Shown: positions 52,501 through 62,142 of the stretch, in pieces
Layout: each line of letters starts with the position of its first letter
Numbering within the stretch: position 1 is the first letter of the stretch
Assembly (NCBI RefSeq): GCF_003991905.1
Contig: NZ_RSCL01000005.1
Location: forward strand, 124,001 to 188,000
Origin: Dulcicalothrix desertica PCC 7102
Lineage (GTDB): Bacteria; Cyanobacteriota; Cyanobacteriia; Cyanobacteriales; Nostocaceae
Reading direction: 5' to 3'
DNA length: 64,000 nt
Translations under genes and position numbers: made by a program
The notes under the pieces: model-generated
Database searches by the model: none
What the model saw: the letters and a program-made list of their open reading frames with translations, nothing else
What the model was told of the DNA's origin: nothing

Positions 52501-54966
52501 ATTTCCTAAAAGATAGGAAACTTCAGCATCCTCTTCGTAAATTGCAAGTGTTAATTCATACTGATTTTTCCAAGCTTCTGCTTCTAATAGTTGTTTTCCG
52601 ACAGCTAAATAGCTGCTTGCTGCCACATATGCTATTGTACTCTTGGCTTTTTGTGCTGCTTGCAAATTTAATTGAGCTAGCTGTTGACGGGGAGCAACCT
52701 GCGTAATTAGGTTAATTCCCAAATTGAAATGACCTACAATATCAAATAACTTTTCTTCCAGTTCTACTTGAGAAATTCCATTTAATAATAATTGTCCAAT
52801 TTTTAGATGAGTCGTTTGTTTTTTATCATCAGGAATTAGAGAGTAAGCTGCTTGTTGAACGCGGTCATGAAGAAAGCGATATTTAACTAACTCATGATGA
52901 CTTGTTTGTAACTGCTTATTCGATTTAAGATTATTTTCTTGATAAAACTTGTAAATTTCACTTTCTGGTAAGACCAATCCTTCCTGTAAAGCTCTCCATA
53001 AATTTGCGGCTGTTTCTTGCAGCGATATTTGCGAAACAACGGAGAGGGTAGTTAAATCAAATTGGTTGCCAATACAAGCCGCTAATTTTAATAATGACTG
53101 GGTTGGCTGCGGTAATTTTTGTAATTGCAGCGCCACAAATTCGACAACATCATCAGTCATTGCTAAGGCTCTTATTCGAGCAATATCACATTGCCAAATT
53201 CCGATATTAAAATCAAAAGTAATCAGCCCATCTTCATATAGTGCCTTAAGGAACTGCGTTGTAAAAAATGGATTACCCTTTGTTTTTTGATAAACTAATT
53301 CTGCAAACTGCTGGGAAATAGAAAAATTACAACTGAGCGTATCTGCAACTAAATTATTTATATCTAATTCACTTAGCGCATCTAACGTAATAGTCTTTAC
53401 GGTTGCCCCTGCTTTTTTCATCTCATCCACTGTCAAAATAAACGGATGAGATGGTGACACTTCATTATCTCGATATGCTCCAATAACTAATAAATACTCA
53501 TTATTTCTTTCACTCATTAATAATTGGATTAACTTTAGCGATGCTGAATCAGCCCACTGTAAATCATCCAAGAAAATTACTAGTGGATGTTCTTTGCAAG
53601 TAAATACTTTAATAAAATTTTTAAATAATAAATTAAATCGATTTTGGGCAGCATTTCCAGATAACTCAGGCACTGGTGGTTGTTGACCAATAATTGTTTC
53701 TAATTCGGGGATAACTTCGATAATTACCTGTCCATTTTCACCCACTGCTGCTGAAATATTCGCCTTCCATTTTTGTAATTGAGCATCACTTTCACTCAAT
53801 AATTGCCCCATAAAATCACGGAAAGACTGCACAAAAGCACTGAATGGAATGTTACGTTGAAACTGGTCGTATTTACCTTTAATAAAATAACCACGTTGAC
53901 GAACTATTGGTTTGTGAACTTCAGAAACAACTGCAGTTTTACCAATACCAGAAAAACCTGCTACAAGTATCATTTGTGTACTACCTAGACTCACCCTATC
54001 AAATGCTTCTAGCAATGTTTCAACTTCTTTTTCTCGACCGTAGAGTTTTTCTGGAATTAAGAAACGGTCGCAAATATCCCTTTGTCCTAATGTCAAATCA
54101 GCAATCTTACCAGTCTCTTTATATTGATACAAACAGTTTTCTAGGTCATATTTCAACCCTAAAGCGCTTTGATAGCGGTCTTCGGCATTTTTCGCCATCA
54201 GTTTGGCAATAATGTTTGATATAACTAATGGAATTTCTGGGTTAATGCTATGTGCTGGTAATGCTTGTTTGGCAATATGAGAATGCACCAATTCCATTGG
54301 CTCATTGCTAACAAAAGGCAATTTTCCTGTTAGTAATTCGTAGAAGGTAACGCCTAAGCTGTAAAAATCTGTACGATAATCAACCAAGCGGTTCATTCGT
54401 CCTGTTTGTTCTGGCGAGATATAACCTAAAGTACCTTCCAAAATATTTGGATTTTGTAGTTGTTGTGTTTCTCGTGGTAGAAGTGAGGAAATGCTTAAAT
54501 CTATGAGTTTTATTTGTCTCGTTTGCGGATGAATTAATATATTTGCAGGTTTGATATCTTTATGGATAACGTGGTGACGATGTAATCCGTCAAGAATTGT
54601 GGCAATTTGTACAGCAATACTCAAAAAATCTGCTTTATCCTTCGCTCCCCAGTCCCCGTTTTGCACTACCCACTCTTTAAGGGAAACACCATCAAAATCT
54701 TCCATCACCAGAGCATAGCCATTGTAGTGAGTTTCTAAGCTGTAGGGTTTGATAATGCCAGGAATGTCCAGGTTGAGGGCAATAGTGTACTGGTTACGGA
54801 ACTGAACAATTTCGCTAAAACTGGGATATTCATTCCGCATCAGCTTGATAATAACAGTCTGAAGGTCTTTTTCCCGTATGGCTCTATATACTAATGTTCT
54901 AGTACCTGCGTAGATTTGTTCCTTGATGCTGTAACCCAAAACGTTGACCATTGTATCCCCCATCAT
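49510..54966 (-). CDS. Giant Ser/Thr kinase-ATPase-GAF-histidine kinase (HstK-type)
   Basis: The 1818-residue cytoplasmic protein has, in order: a eukaryote-type kinase domain (residues 8-270; VIHKDIKPANILIH near 134, KLIDLSISS where DFG is usual, GYISPEQTGRMNR), an AAA ATPase domain (Walker A GFSGIGKTAVV near 339, VIFLDDLQWAD), a long helical TPR-like region (about 700-1280), a GAF domain (about 1355-1515), a coiled coil and a histidine kinase core (VAHEINNPVGFI near 1564, NLLANAIDAL near 1710, GTGLGLAIAHQIV). It matches the cyanobacterial multi-kinase family. Except for one site near its 3' end it lacks GGCGCC motifs. Confidence 0.93.
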   Translation of the reverse strand: MMGDTMVNVLGYSIKEQIYAGTRTLVYRAIREKDLQTVIIKLMRNEYPSFSEIVQFRNQYTIALNLDIPGIIKPYSLETHYNGYALVMEDFDGVSLKEWVVQNGDWGAKDKADFLSIAVQIATILDGLHRHHVIHKDIKPANILIHPQTRQIKLIDLSISSLLPRETQQLQNPNILEGTLGYISPEQTGRMNRLVDYRTDFYSLGVTFYELLTGKLPFVSNEPMELVHSHIAKQALPAHSINPEIPLVISNIIAKLMAKNAEDRYQSALGLKYDLENCLYQYKETGKIADLTLGQRDICDRFLIPEKLYGREKEVETLLEAFDRVSLGSTQMILVAGFSGIGKTAVVSEVHKPIVRQRGYFIKGKYDQFQRNIPFSAFVQSFRDFMGQLLSESDAQLQKWKANISAAVGENGQVIIEVIPELETIIGQQPPVPELSGNAAQNRFNLLFKNFIKVFTCKEHPLVIFLDDLQWADSASLKLIQLLMSERNNEYLLVIGAYRDNEVSPSHPFILTVDEMKKAGATVKTITLDALSELDINNLVADTLSCNFSISQQFAELVYQKTKGNPFFTTQFLKALYEDGLITFDFNIGIWQCDIARIRALAMTDDVVEFVALQLQKLPQPTQSLLKLAACIGNQFDLTTLSVVSQISLQETAANLWRALQEGLVLPESEIYKFYQENNLKSNKQLQTSHHELVKYRFLHDRVQQAAYSLIPDDKKQTTHLKIGQLLLNGISQVELEEKLFDIVGHFNLGINLITQVAPRQQLAQLNLQAAQKAKSTIAYVAASSYLAVGKQLLEAEAWKNQYELTLAIYEEDAEVSYLLGNFDQMEENAQTIIKHSKKISDQVRVYEIKIQAYVAQNQSPKAINAALYILNTLGIQLPTQPSMAQVLLGLVGTKIALAGKPVDALVSLPRMNHSETIAATRLLFSVVSAAYISSPKLMALLVFKNLNLCLKMGNHRLSAFGYVCYALILCGILGNVQTGYQFGELSLKILQAFNAKEIECKVIFMVYAFIKPWKNHVNTTLDSLLEAYQAGINSGDIEYASWSVMIYCQHLYLSGFDLIKLENKLQIYHNVVAQLKQSAAQNYIDALAQLVLNLKGNSQSPHILKGEVFDETEKLNLQIELGDKPGVFFTSVFQSIARYLFGEYQQALESADVAKKYAEAATSTFILPNSYFYDSLICLALFNQSPPAQQKQLMKRAQSNQKKLHKVASTAPMNHLHQYYLVEAERHRVLGQKFQAITLYDRAISLAKENEYLNIEALANELAAKLYLDDGREQFARVYITNAYYCYGRWGAKAKVDDLEKRYPELLSPVLKFEPNLSAERGTILINSANTIHSTSTTTTSILDLPAVIKASQTISSEIQLDNLLATLMQVVIENAGAKKAALLLHRDNNLVIEVIAQISHNQQETETKVLQSIPIAESLDIPHSIIYYVKNTLETLVIDHATAKIAWIADDYIQREQPRSILCTPIINQGNLTGILYLENRLITGAFTTDRIQLLNLLVSQVAISLENARLYKQAQDYATQAQNYAQQLEQSLSDLKQMQLQLVQNEKMSALGNLVAGVAHEINNPVGFIAGNIEPALDYVKDVFGVVDLYQEKFPNPGAEIKDEIETINLEYVREDLPKLLSSMKEGVKRIRSISNSLRTFSRADTDIPVSFNIHDGIDSTILILKHRLKASENRPAVEVITDYGQIPQVQCFPGQLNQVFMNLLANAIDALEESNNGRTFAEIKANANRITVKTSVNIDEKQVTISIKDNGKGISESVKERIFDHLFTTKSVGKGTGLGLAIAHQIVVEKHGGTIKVNSAPGEGAEFMINLPVI

Positions 54967-55167
54967 CCTGCAAACAGCTTGTTTTTTGTTCTTCTTAACT
55001 TAGTGTTCCCAGATTGAACTAAAAAATAATCAGAAGTATTGAAGCCTATAACCACAACTGAGAGTTCGGAATAATTGAAATAAGTATTTTCACTAAACAC
55101 ATTTATAATGATAATGGAATAGAATCAAACATTAGTGATATTATTTTTATTCAATCATAAAAAATAG

Positions 55168-57621
55168 ATGAAGCCATCATATATATCGACTTATTTCTTA
55201 GGGTTATTGCTACTACTTCCAGGTGTTGGTTCTGCACAGATTCTTCCTGATAGAACGACTAAAACGCAAATAATACCTGATACCTTGATGAATGGTGACA
55301 TAATCAACGGTGGTTTAATAAGTGGTGGTAACTTATTTCATAGTTTTAGCGAATTTAATGTCAATGCTGGACGTGCAGTATACTTTGCCAACCCTAATAA
55401 TATTACCAATATATTTACCCGAATTACAGGCAATAATTCATCAAGTATTAATGATACGCTTGGAGTATTGGGGAATGCAAATTTATTTTTAATGAATCCG
55501 AATGGAATTGTATTTGGAACTAATGCGAAATTAGATATAAAAGGTTCGTTTTTGGGAACTACAGCAGATACAATTAACTTTGCTGACGGTTCTATGTTCA
55601 CTACTGCCACCAATTCAACACAAAGCACTCCTCTAATTACTCAAAGTGTACCAATAGGATTAGGATTTGGAAGTCAACAAGCGTCTATTACAGTTAATGG
55701 TAAAGGTCATAATCTCACTACAGATACAAGACTACCAGCAGGAAATGCACCAACTGTCCGAACTCTTAATCAGGGTTTACGTGTATCTCCAGGTAAAACA
55801 TTAGCATTAGTCGGCGGAAATGTTAACCTTGATGGTGGTGTTTTGACTGCAGAAACAGGGAGGATAGAAATTGGTGGTGTCGGTAGTGGACAAGTTAAAA
55901 TAACACCAACTGACTCAGGATTTGCTTTGGATTATGCAAGTACCTCAAATTTTGGTGATATTTTTCTTAAAAACCAATCCTTAGTTGATGTTAGTGGCGT
56001 AAATGCGGGTCAACTACAAATTCAAGGTCGTCGAATCAATCTCAGTGATGCTTCTGTGGTACTTTCTCAAAATTTGGGCAATAATAATGCGTCGGACATG
56101 AAAATTCATGCATCTGAAGCTATTGAGTTAAGCGGTACTAATAGAAATGGTCGAGTTCGCACAGGATTTCATAGCGAAACTTTAGCTAGGGGTAGAAGTA
56201 GTAATATTGATGTCAAAACACCATTACTATTACAACAACAGGGTGCTGGTATAGTAAATTCTAGCTTTAATGTGGGTACTACCGGAGAAATAAACGTAAA
56301 TGCTAATGATATTAGATTAATCGGTGCCTCTGCTACAAATCCAGCAATTGCAACTGCGCTAACTACGGCAACATATGGGACAGGAGTCGCTGGAAATATT
56401 AAAGTTAATGCCCAAAAGATATTAATGTTAGGTGGTTCTTTCTTATCTAGTAATACTTACAGCCGTTCTAGTTTGGGTATGGGTGGTAATGTCATTGTCA
56501 ATGCTGATGATATTCAAGTTTCTGGCGCCACTCCCCTAGCATCAACAACTGCAATCGCTTCTGCAAGTTTTGGTGCAGCAAAAGCTGGCAATTTAACTGT
56601 AAATACTAAAACATTGCAACTTCTAGAAAGTGCTTCAGTTTCAGCAACCGCTTTTGCTAGTGGAGACGCTGGTAATGTTAATATCAATGCTGCTAACTCA
56701 ATTAAAGTTATTGGTTCAAACCAAGCCCTAGGTAACAGTACTATTAACTCCTCTGTAACTATAGCGCCTCTTGAATTTCAAAGAATATTAGGAATATCTG
56801 GCAACCCGACAGCAAATGCTGGCACGGTGTTAATTAAAACACCACAATTAACCATAACAAATCTAGGTGCGGTTAGCGTGAGAAACGCTGGTCAAGGTAA
56901 CGGTGGGGAGCTTCAAATTATTGCAAATTCAATTCAATTCAAAAAGGGGGGGAAAATTCAATCACGGAGTCAAAATGGTTTCGGTGGTAATATTTACGTG
57001 CAAGCTAATGAAATGCAATTACAAAAAAATAGTCTGATTAGTGCTGCTGCTGGTGGTACAGGTCAAGGAGGAAACATTAATTTAAATACCGATAGCATTG
57101 TTTTGCTAGAAAACAGTAATATTACTGCAAATGCTATTCGCGGTCAAGGAGGACGTATTAATATTAATACTCAAGGTATTTTTAGCTCACCCAATAGTGA
57201 AATTACAGCTTCTTCCGAAGTTGGTATCGATGGTGTAGTTCAAATTATAACTCCTGATATTAAGCAAGAAAATAATTTACAACAACAACCTAGTAATTTT
57301 GTGATACAGGAAACTATTGTGGCAAATAGTTGTTTAGTGAATCGCAATGCTCAAACTAGTCAATTTGTGGTTACAGGTAATGGAGGTGTTCCAGAAGCTC
57401 CTGATACTCCAAATATAGAATATTCTCTATTGCAGGTGATGCCAACGTCAGCAAGTGTAAACGCACAGTCTATAGTACCTGAAAGTTCTAAATTATCTTC
57501 TTGGAAAGCCGGTGATAGGATTGAAGAGGCTATTCAATTAGTCAGAACTAAAGACGGTAGATTACTTTTGGCTAGCAGCAATCATCATAACTATAAGGAT
57601 TTGAAACAACTTACATGTTAA
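55168..57621 (+). CDS. Filamentous haemagglutinin N-terminal domain protein (two-partner secretion)
   Basis: An 817-residue exported protein with a signal peptide ending VGSAQI and the TPS domain (residues 25-150; NIFTRITGNNSSSI, LFLMNPNGIVFGTNA), followed by a beta-helix rich in short Gly/Asn repeats (AGNVNINAANSIKV, GGNVIVNADDI). Such TpsA proteins are secreted through a TpsB outer-membrane partner and act in adhesion or matrix. No TpsB gene is in the window. It has only one GGCGCC site. A C-terminal cysteine pair lies in VANSCLVNRNAQ and QLTC. Confidence 0.92.
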   Translation: MKPSYISTYFLGLLLLLPGVGSAQILPDRTTKTQIIPDTLMNGDIINGGLISGGNLFHSFSEFNVNAGRAVYFANPNNITNIFTRITGNNSSSINDTLGVLGNANLFLMNPNGIVFGTNAKLDIKGSFLGTTADTINFADGSMFTTATNSTQSTPLITQSVPIGLGFGSQQASITVNGKGHNLTTDTRLPAGNAPTVRTLNQGLRVSPGKTLALVGGNVNLDGGVLTAETGRIEIGGVGSGQVKITPTDSGFALDYASTSNFGDIFLKNQSLVDVSGVNAGQLQIQGRRINLSDASVVLSQNLGNNNASDMKIHASEAIELSGTNRNGRVRTGFHSETLARGRSSNIDVKTPLLLQQQGAGIVNSSFNVGTTGEINVNANDIRLIGASATNPAIATALTTATYGTGVAGNIKVNAQKILMLGGSFLSSNTYSRSSLGMGGNVIVNADDIQVSGATPLASTTAIASASFGAAKAGNLTVNTKTLQLLESASVSATAFASGDAGNVNINAANSIKVIGSNQALGNSTINSSVTIAPLEFQRILGISGNPTANAGTVLIKTPQLTITNLGAVSVRNAGQGNGGELQIIANSIQFKKGGKIQSRSQNGFGGNIYVQANEMQLQKNSLISAAAGGTGQGGNINLNTDSIVLLENSNITANAIRGQGGRININTQGIFSSPNSEITASSEVGIDGVVQIITPDIKQENNLQQQPSNFVIQETIVANSCLVNRNAQTSQFVVTGNGGVPEAPDTPNIEYSLLQVMPTSASVNAQSIVPESSKLSSWKAGDRIEEAIQLVRTKDGRLLLASSNHHNYKDLKQLTC

Positions 57622-58251
57622 GATTAGGGCAGAGTATACTTACGGATACTGAATATTTTGATAATGATAATTAAAATAAAGATTGTCAATAAATCCGCAT
57701 TATAAGCAATTATTGACTAATTTTGGCGATTAAAGAGGGAAATATAAGGTCAGCGTCAAAAAGATGTATTTATAAAGTTCGTCTATTTGTAATCTTGTTA
57801 ATGCTTGTTTTTACATCATCATTAGTTGACGCTCTGTGGCGCGACTGTAATACTGCGGGCACACCAGTACAGCCAAAACAACTAATTATCGCTGTATTAA
57901 TTAACAACGTTGAAGGTGGCGACCATTTGGAGTTAATACAATAATGAAAAAAAAATATTAATAGTCAATACAAAAATATAGCTGACCTTATTTACAAAAG
58001 CACATCTTATCATTACAAGCGTTTACTATTAGTATTTTTTTATAACTAGTGTATTAGCTGTAGGTATTGTTTTAGCTAGACAATACTTAAATTTTCTATC
58101 GCGGGTGCTAGAAAACTTACAGCAAAATGCTTTTAGTGAAGTTGAGCAACAAAGAAAAAGTGTAATTGCGTTGGGCGGCAGTTCCAGATTTTAGACTGCA
58201 CTCAAGGGTTGTATCCATTTTCATGAATTTTGAAAGAGTGATAAATCCATT
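57622..58251. pseudogene. Degraded region with short gene remnants
   Basis: No intact gene is convincing. A 73-codon frame at 57723-57944 (TTG start; one hydrophobic segment then AGTPVQPKQLIIAVLINN) and a startless stretch near 58045-58193 encoding VLAVGIVLARQYLNFLSRVL and SEVEQQRKSVIALGG are broken pieces of unrecognised membrane or exported proteins. Stops and missing starts suggest decay. Confidence 0.4.
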
Positions 58252-58518
58252 TTGTTTTTAGCTTTGTATTGGAGTGCTGTTCTTATCTTTGGTGCTGCAA
58301 ATTCTGTTACCCGCAAGCTGACGGAAATTGGTGCTAACAATTTTGTGGATGGTAAAAACCCGATTTCATTTTGTAATGTTTTATTTGTGAGTAATCTTTG
58401 CGCTTTGTTAGTATTAATAATCGTCTTGCAAGATATAAGGCGCGGCACAATTAGAAATGTGGAAAACACCAGCTACAAAGGCGCCATATTATTGGGCGGC
58501 GTTTACAATGCAAGGTGA
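58252..58518 (+). pseudogene. Truncated EamA-family transporter
   Basis: An 88-codon frame encodes only the first two helices of a DMT exporter: YWSAVLIFGAANSVTRKLTE, then NPISFCNVLFVSNLCALLVL. Full-length relatives have about 300 residues and ten helices. The sequence after GAILLGG no longer matches and stops. It lies in a degraded region and is almost certainly nonfunctional. Confidence 0.65.
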
Positions 58519-58841
58519 GTGGCAGTAAAGCGCAGACCGCACCATTAAACAGTGGCGCCGATTTCTTGGCATCAGTTCTAGTTATAATAAAAAGTACAAA
58601 AAAACTATTTATTATCACCGTGAAATCTTTGTTGACTGATGTCCAACTTGAATCATCTGAAGTTGTTGCTAATTCACCTATAACTATCAATATTACCAGC
58701 AACATGATTTGGTGAAGCGAAAAAACTTGGTAAAATTCGAGTTGTCTAAGATGCTTCGTACCTCAGCATGACATAATAAAATCATCGTAGAGACGTTACA
58801 TGTAACGTCTCTACAGGGGTGGCAATTAACCAAACACGATA
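58519..58841. other. Intergenic remnant region
   Basis: It contains a 66-codon frame of doubtful reality (58515-58715), a partial copy of the CCTCAGCATGACA repeat near 58760 and the palindrome at 58787. No gene is supported. Confidence 0.45.
58787..58814. repeat. GTAGAGACG palindrome, copy 4
   Basis: A perfect 28-bp palindrome with core TTACATGTAA, identical to those at 8383 and 17311. It lies 28 bp from the 3' end of the PNPOx-like gene and may serve as its terminator. Confidence 0.92.
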
Positions 58842-59354
58842 TTATTTCAATTCCAGCTTCTCATGTTCACCAACATTACTGGCAGGTTTACCTGTTGCTA
58901 CAGCTTTCACCAAACTGACAGCATTAGCAACAACACTTGAAGGAGAATCCCAGTACTCAGCATTTTCAACATTGACTTTAATAAGGGCAATATCTGGTTC
59001 TTCAAGCTCTTTGGGGAACCAAGCTTTAAGCTGGGGTTGCCATAACTCTTCAAGTTTTTCTCTATCTCTAACAATTTCTGCCGTACCAGTTAGAGAAACA
59101 TAGCTTTGTTTTTTGGGGTCAGCGTAACTGACGTTTACTTCATGGCGCCGATTAATTTCATTGACCTTAAGCGAGCTTGCGTAGGTAAAAAACCATACAT
59201 CACCGTTAAACTCTACTTCTTTATTGGTTGCCATCGGACGACTGTGTAATTTACCTTCACTGTCAACAGTCGTTAGCATGGCATAGTCGATATCTTTGAT
59301 TAATTCTCTAACTTTTTTGATGCTGTCGCCGTTGTTTCCGTTTGAGTTAGTCAT
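58842..59354 (-). CDS. Pyridoxamine 5'-phosphate oxidase-fold (general stress protein 26-like) protein
   Basis: A 170-residue soluble split-barrel flavin-binding protein: YAMLTTVDSEGKLHSRPMAT, DVWFFTYASSLKVNEINR, VNVSYADPKKQSYVSLTG and AEYWDSPSS. It matches COG3871-type proteins that bind FMN or F420-like cofactors; specific activity is unknown. The ATG follows a good AGAGAG ribosome-binding region. It is divergent from dnaK with a 600-bp gap. Confidence 0.87.
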   Translation of the reverse strand: MTNSNGNNGDSIKKVRELIKDIDYAMLTTVDSEGKLHSRPMATNKEVEFNGDVWFFTYASSLKVNEINRRHEVNVSYADPKKQSYVSLTGTAEIVRDREKLEELWQPQLKAWFPKELEEPDIALIKVNVENAEYWDSPSSVVANAVSLVKAVATGKPASNVGEHEKLELK

Positions 59355-59957
59355 GTTTATTCTCTCTGTTACTTAGCCTGATGTTGAGTTTGATTGACAT
59401 GCCAAAACAAACGCACAACCATATAGATAAGCGTTTTGGCTATGAAGTCAACTTGAATATTCGTCAACATTACCCCTAACTGCTAACTGGTATCCTGCAT
59501 CTAAGGTTAGGTATTTTGAACGGCGCCACTCGAAATTTCACGCTCAAAAATGCTGCGTTACAGGAGTGTAATGCTGATTTTGATGCCAAATATTGCGACT
59601 ATAGTGGATTTTGGCGGCAAACACCACTTAGGGTTTACGGTTGACGCGAATTACTTACAGTATTATTTCTCATACATTAGACGAAGTGAAATAAAACAAA
59701 TTGTGAGTTTGAAAGCTGCTGCATGGAGTCAATTGGCTGACCGTCCGTTAAATTGTTCGGGAAACCACCCTTCATGGAGAGGCTACACAGGCTCAGTATA
59801 TATATCAGCATAGTTATGGGTTTTCACCCTCTTGAAGCCAAAATCTAAGGTTTGAAGTGCTGAACTGGTTGCAAATCGCGCAACTAGGTTGGTTTAATTT
59901 TCTCGCCCTTATTACGTCCATTTATTAATTTGTAGTTAAACGGAGCCAGCACCTACA
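59355..59957. promoter_or_regulatory. Long divergent promoter region upstream of dnaK
   Basis: 600 bp with no convincing gene; an 87-codon plus-strand frame at 59550-59813 has unconvincing composition. It holds one GGCGCC site and the dnaK leader. I saw no CIRCE-type TTAGCACTC inverted repeat. The long leader suggests complex regulation of dnaK. Confidence 0.5.
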
Positions 59958-61877
59958 ATGGCAAAAGTAGTTGGAATAGACTTAGGAACAACTAACTCCT
60001 GCGTGGCAGTCATGGAAGGTGGTAAACCCACAGTTATTGCTAACGCTGAAGGTTTTCGCACCACTCCCTCGGTTGTTGCGTTTGCGAAAAATGGAGACCG
60101 CTTGGTTGGTCAAATCGCCAAACGTCAAGCGGTAATGAACCCTGAGAATACTTTTTATTCAGTAAAACGCTTTATCGGACGCCGCTTCGAGGAAGTTACA
60201 AATGAAGCTACGGAAATCTCATATAAAATTTTACAGAGCGGTGGAAACATTAAATTAGACTGCTCTGCAGCAGGCAAGCAGTTTGCACCAGAAGAAATTT
60301 CCGCACAAGTTCTTCGTAAATTAGTTGAAGACGCTAGTAAGTATCTTGGTGAAACTGTCACTCAGGCAGTAATTACCGTACCTGCTTACTTTAACGACTC
60401 ACAACGTCAAGCAACCAAAGACGCAGGTAAAATTGCGGGTATTGAAGTATTACGGATTATCAACGAACCTACTGCTGCATCGTTAGCATACGGTTTTGAT
60501 AAGAAGAGCAACGAAACAATTCTTGTATTTGACCTTGGTGGTGGTACTTTCGACGTATCTGTCCTTGAAGTAGGAGATGGAGTATTTGAAGTACTTGCAA
60601 CCTCTGGTGATACCCACTTAGGTGGTGACGACTTCGACAAAAAAATCGTTGACTTCCTTGCTGAAGAATTCCGCAGAGCGGAAGGTATCGACCTTCGTAA
60701 GGACAAACAAGCGTTACAACGTTTAACAGAAGCAGCAGAGAAAGCAAAAATCGAACTTTCGAGCGTTACCCAAGCCGAAATCAACCTGCCTTTTATCACT
60801 GCAACACAAGATGGTCCTAAGCACCTCGACACAACGTTAACACGCGCACGCTTCGAGGAACTTTGCTCTGACTTGATTGACCGTTGCCGCATTCCTGTTG
60901 AAAATGCGTTACGTGACGCGAAACTCAGCAAGACTGATATTGATGAAGTTGTATTAGTTGGTGGTTCGACTCGTATCCCTGCAGTACAACAGTTAGTTAA
61001 GACTGCATTAGGTAAAGACCCTAACCAAACAGTAAACCCTGATGAAGTGGTAGCTGTTGGCGCCGCAATTCAAGCTGGTGTATTAGCTGGTGACGTTACT
61101 GGTATCTTATTGTTAGACGTAACACCACTTTCTCTAGGTGTGGAAACCTTGGGTGGTGTAATGACTAAGATTATTCCTCGTAACACAACCATTCCTACCA
61201 AGAAGTCAGAAGTATTCTCTACCGCAGTTGACGGACAAACAAACGTAGAAATTCACGTCCTCCAAGGTGAGCGTGAAATGTCCAACGACAACAAGAGCTT
61301 AGGAACTTTCCGTCTTGATGGTATTCCTCCAGCACCTCGTGGTGTTCCCCAAATTGAAGTTGTGTTCGATATCGACGCTAATGGTATCTTGAACGTAACT
61401 GCAAAAGACAAGGGTACAGGTAAGGAACAGTCTATTAGTATTACTGGCGCCTCCACCCTCGACAAGACAGACGTTGAGCGCATGGTACGTGATGCAGAAC
61501 AAAACGCATCAACCGACAAAGAACGTCGCGAAAAAATCGACCGTAAAAACCAAGCTGACTCTTTGGCATACCAAGCAGAGAAGCAAATTCAAGAACTTGG
61601 TGACAAAGTACCCGCAGCAGACAAAACCAAAGTTGAAGGTTTGGTTAAAGACCTCAAAGACGCTGTTGCAAAAGAAGACGACGAGCAAATCAAACGCATT
61701 ATGCCCGAATTGCAACAAGCACTATTTGCAGTTGGTAGCAGCATCTATCAACAAGGTGGTGACGCTGGCGCCCCTGGTGCTGGTGCCCCTGGTGCTGATC
61801 CTGGTTCTGCTGGCGGAGCATCGGAAGGTGGTAGCGGTGATGACGTAATTGACGCGGATTTCACTGAATCTAAGTAA
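59958..61877 (+). CDS. dnaK: Chaperone DnaK (Hsp70)
   Basis: The 639-residue Hsp70 is complete: [17 protein letters not shown] at the N-terminus, [15 protein letters not shown] near residue 197, [14 protein letters not shown] near residue 340, substrate domain [17 protein letters not shown] and a Gly/Ala-rich linker ending [12 protein letters not shown]. The sequence matches the DnaK2-type, the essential housekeeping paralogue of cyanobacteria. It folds and protects cytoplasmic proteins with DnaJ and GrpE (not in this window). Codon use is biased as for a highly expressed gene. ACGGAGCC precedes the ATG by about 12 bp. Confidence 0.97.
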   Translation: MAKVVGIDLGTTNSCVAVMEGGKPTVIANAEGFRTTPSVVAFAKNGDRLVGQIAKRQAVMNPENTFYSVKRFIGRRFEEVTNEATEISYKILQSGGNIKLDCSAAGKQFAPEEISAQVLRKLVEDASKYLGETVTQAVITVPAYFNDSQRQATKDAGKIAGIEVLRIINEPTAASLAYGFDKKSNETILVFDLGGGTFDVSVLEVGDGVFEVLATSGDTHLGGDDFDKKIVDFLAEEFRRAEGIDLRKDKQALQRLTEAAEKAKIELSSVTQAEINLPFITATQDGPKHLDTTLTRARFEELCSDLIDRCRIPVENALRDAKLSKTDIDEVVLVGGSTRIPAVQQLVKTALGKDPNQTVNPDEVVAVGAAIQAGVLAGDVTGILLLDVTPLSLGVETLGGVMTKIIPRNTTIPTKKSEVFSTAVDGQTNVEIHVLQGEREMSNDNKSLGTFRLDGIPPAPRGVPQIEVVFDIDANGILNVTAKDKGTGKEQSISITGASTLDKTDVERMVRDAEQNASTDKERREKIDRKNQADSLAYQAEKQIQELGDKVPAADKTKVEGLVKDLKDAVAKEDDEQIKRIMPELQQALFAVGSSIYQQGGDAGAPGAGAPGADPGSAGGASEGGSGDDVIDADFTESK

Positions 61878-61925
61878 TTATTTCGTAATTACATTTCCAG
61901 GTTAAATCTGGGAACATTAAAATAT

Positions 61926-61957
61926 CCACACTAGCTTTTGTTAGTGTGGGTTTTTGT
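61926..61957 (+). terminator. Rho-independent terminator of dnaK
   Basis: CCACACTA (61926-61933) pairs with TAGTGTGG (61942-61949) and is followed by a T-rich run. It lies about 50 bp after the dnaK stop. Confidence 0.85.
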
Positions 61958-61977
61958 TGTTAAGAGGGGGTTGTTTT

Positions 61978-62076
61978 GCAACGGATGTAACGGATGTAAC
62001 GGATGATTTATTTGTTACAAACAGAGTTTAGTTATTTAAAACTACTTATCCGTTACATCCGTTCATCATCCGTTGC
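61978..62076. mobile_element. 99-bp CGGAT-type MITE-like element, copy 4
   Basis: Same length as copy 1 at 40324 and similar throughout. Left end GCAACGGATGTAACGGATG, interior TTACAAACAG and GTTATTTAAAA, right end ATCCGTTCATCATCCGTTGC. The terminal inverted repeats are made of CGGAT units. It lies between the dnaK terminator and the MscS gene 3' end. Confidence 0.85.
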
Positions 62077-62142
62077 TAATTATTTTACCCACCAAATTTA
62101 ATGACATGGAACACTACACTTTAAAGATGCAGTTTAATTCGC

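Noticed and set aside
49510-54966. Separate genes for the Ser/Thr kinase and histidine kinase
   Set aside because: The frame is continuous over 1818 codons and the domain order matches a known cyanobacterial multi-kinase family.
57723-57944. A real 73-residue gene
   Set aside because: TTG start, no ribosome-binding site and no recognised family, in a region of gene remnants; kept only as part of the degraded region.
59550-59813. 87-codon frame upstream of dnaK
   Set aside because: No recognisable family and unlikely amino acid pattern; the region is better explained as the dnaK promoter and leader.
59355-59957. CIRCE operator for dnaK
   Set aside because: No TTAGCACTC / GAGTGCTAA inverted repeat could be found.
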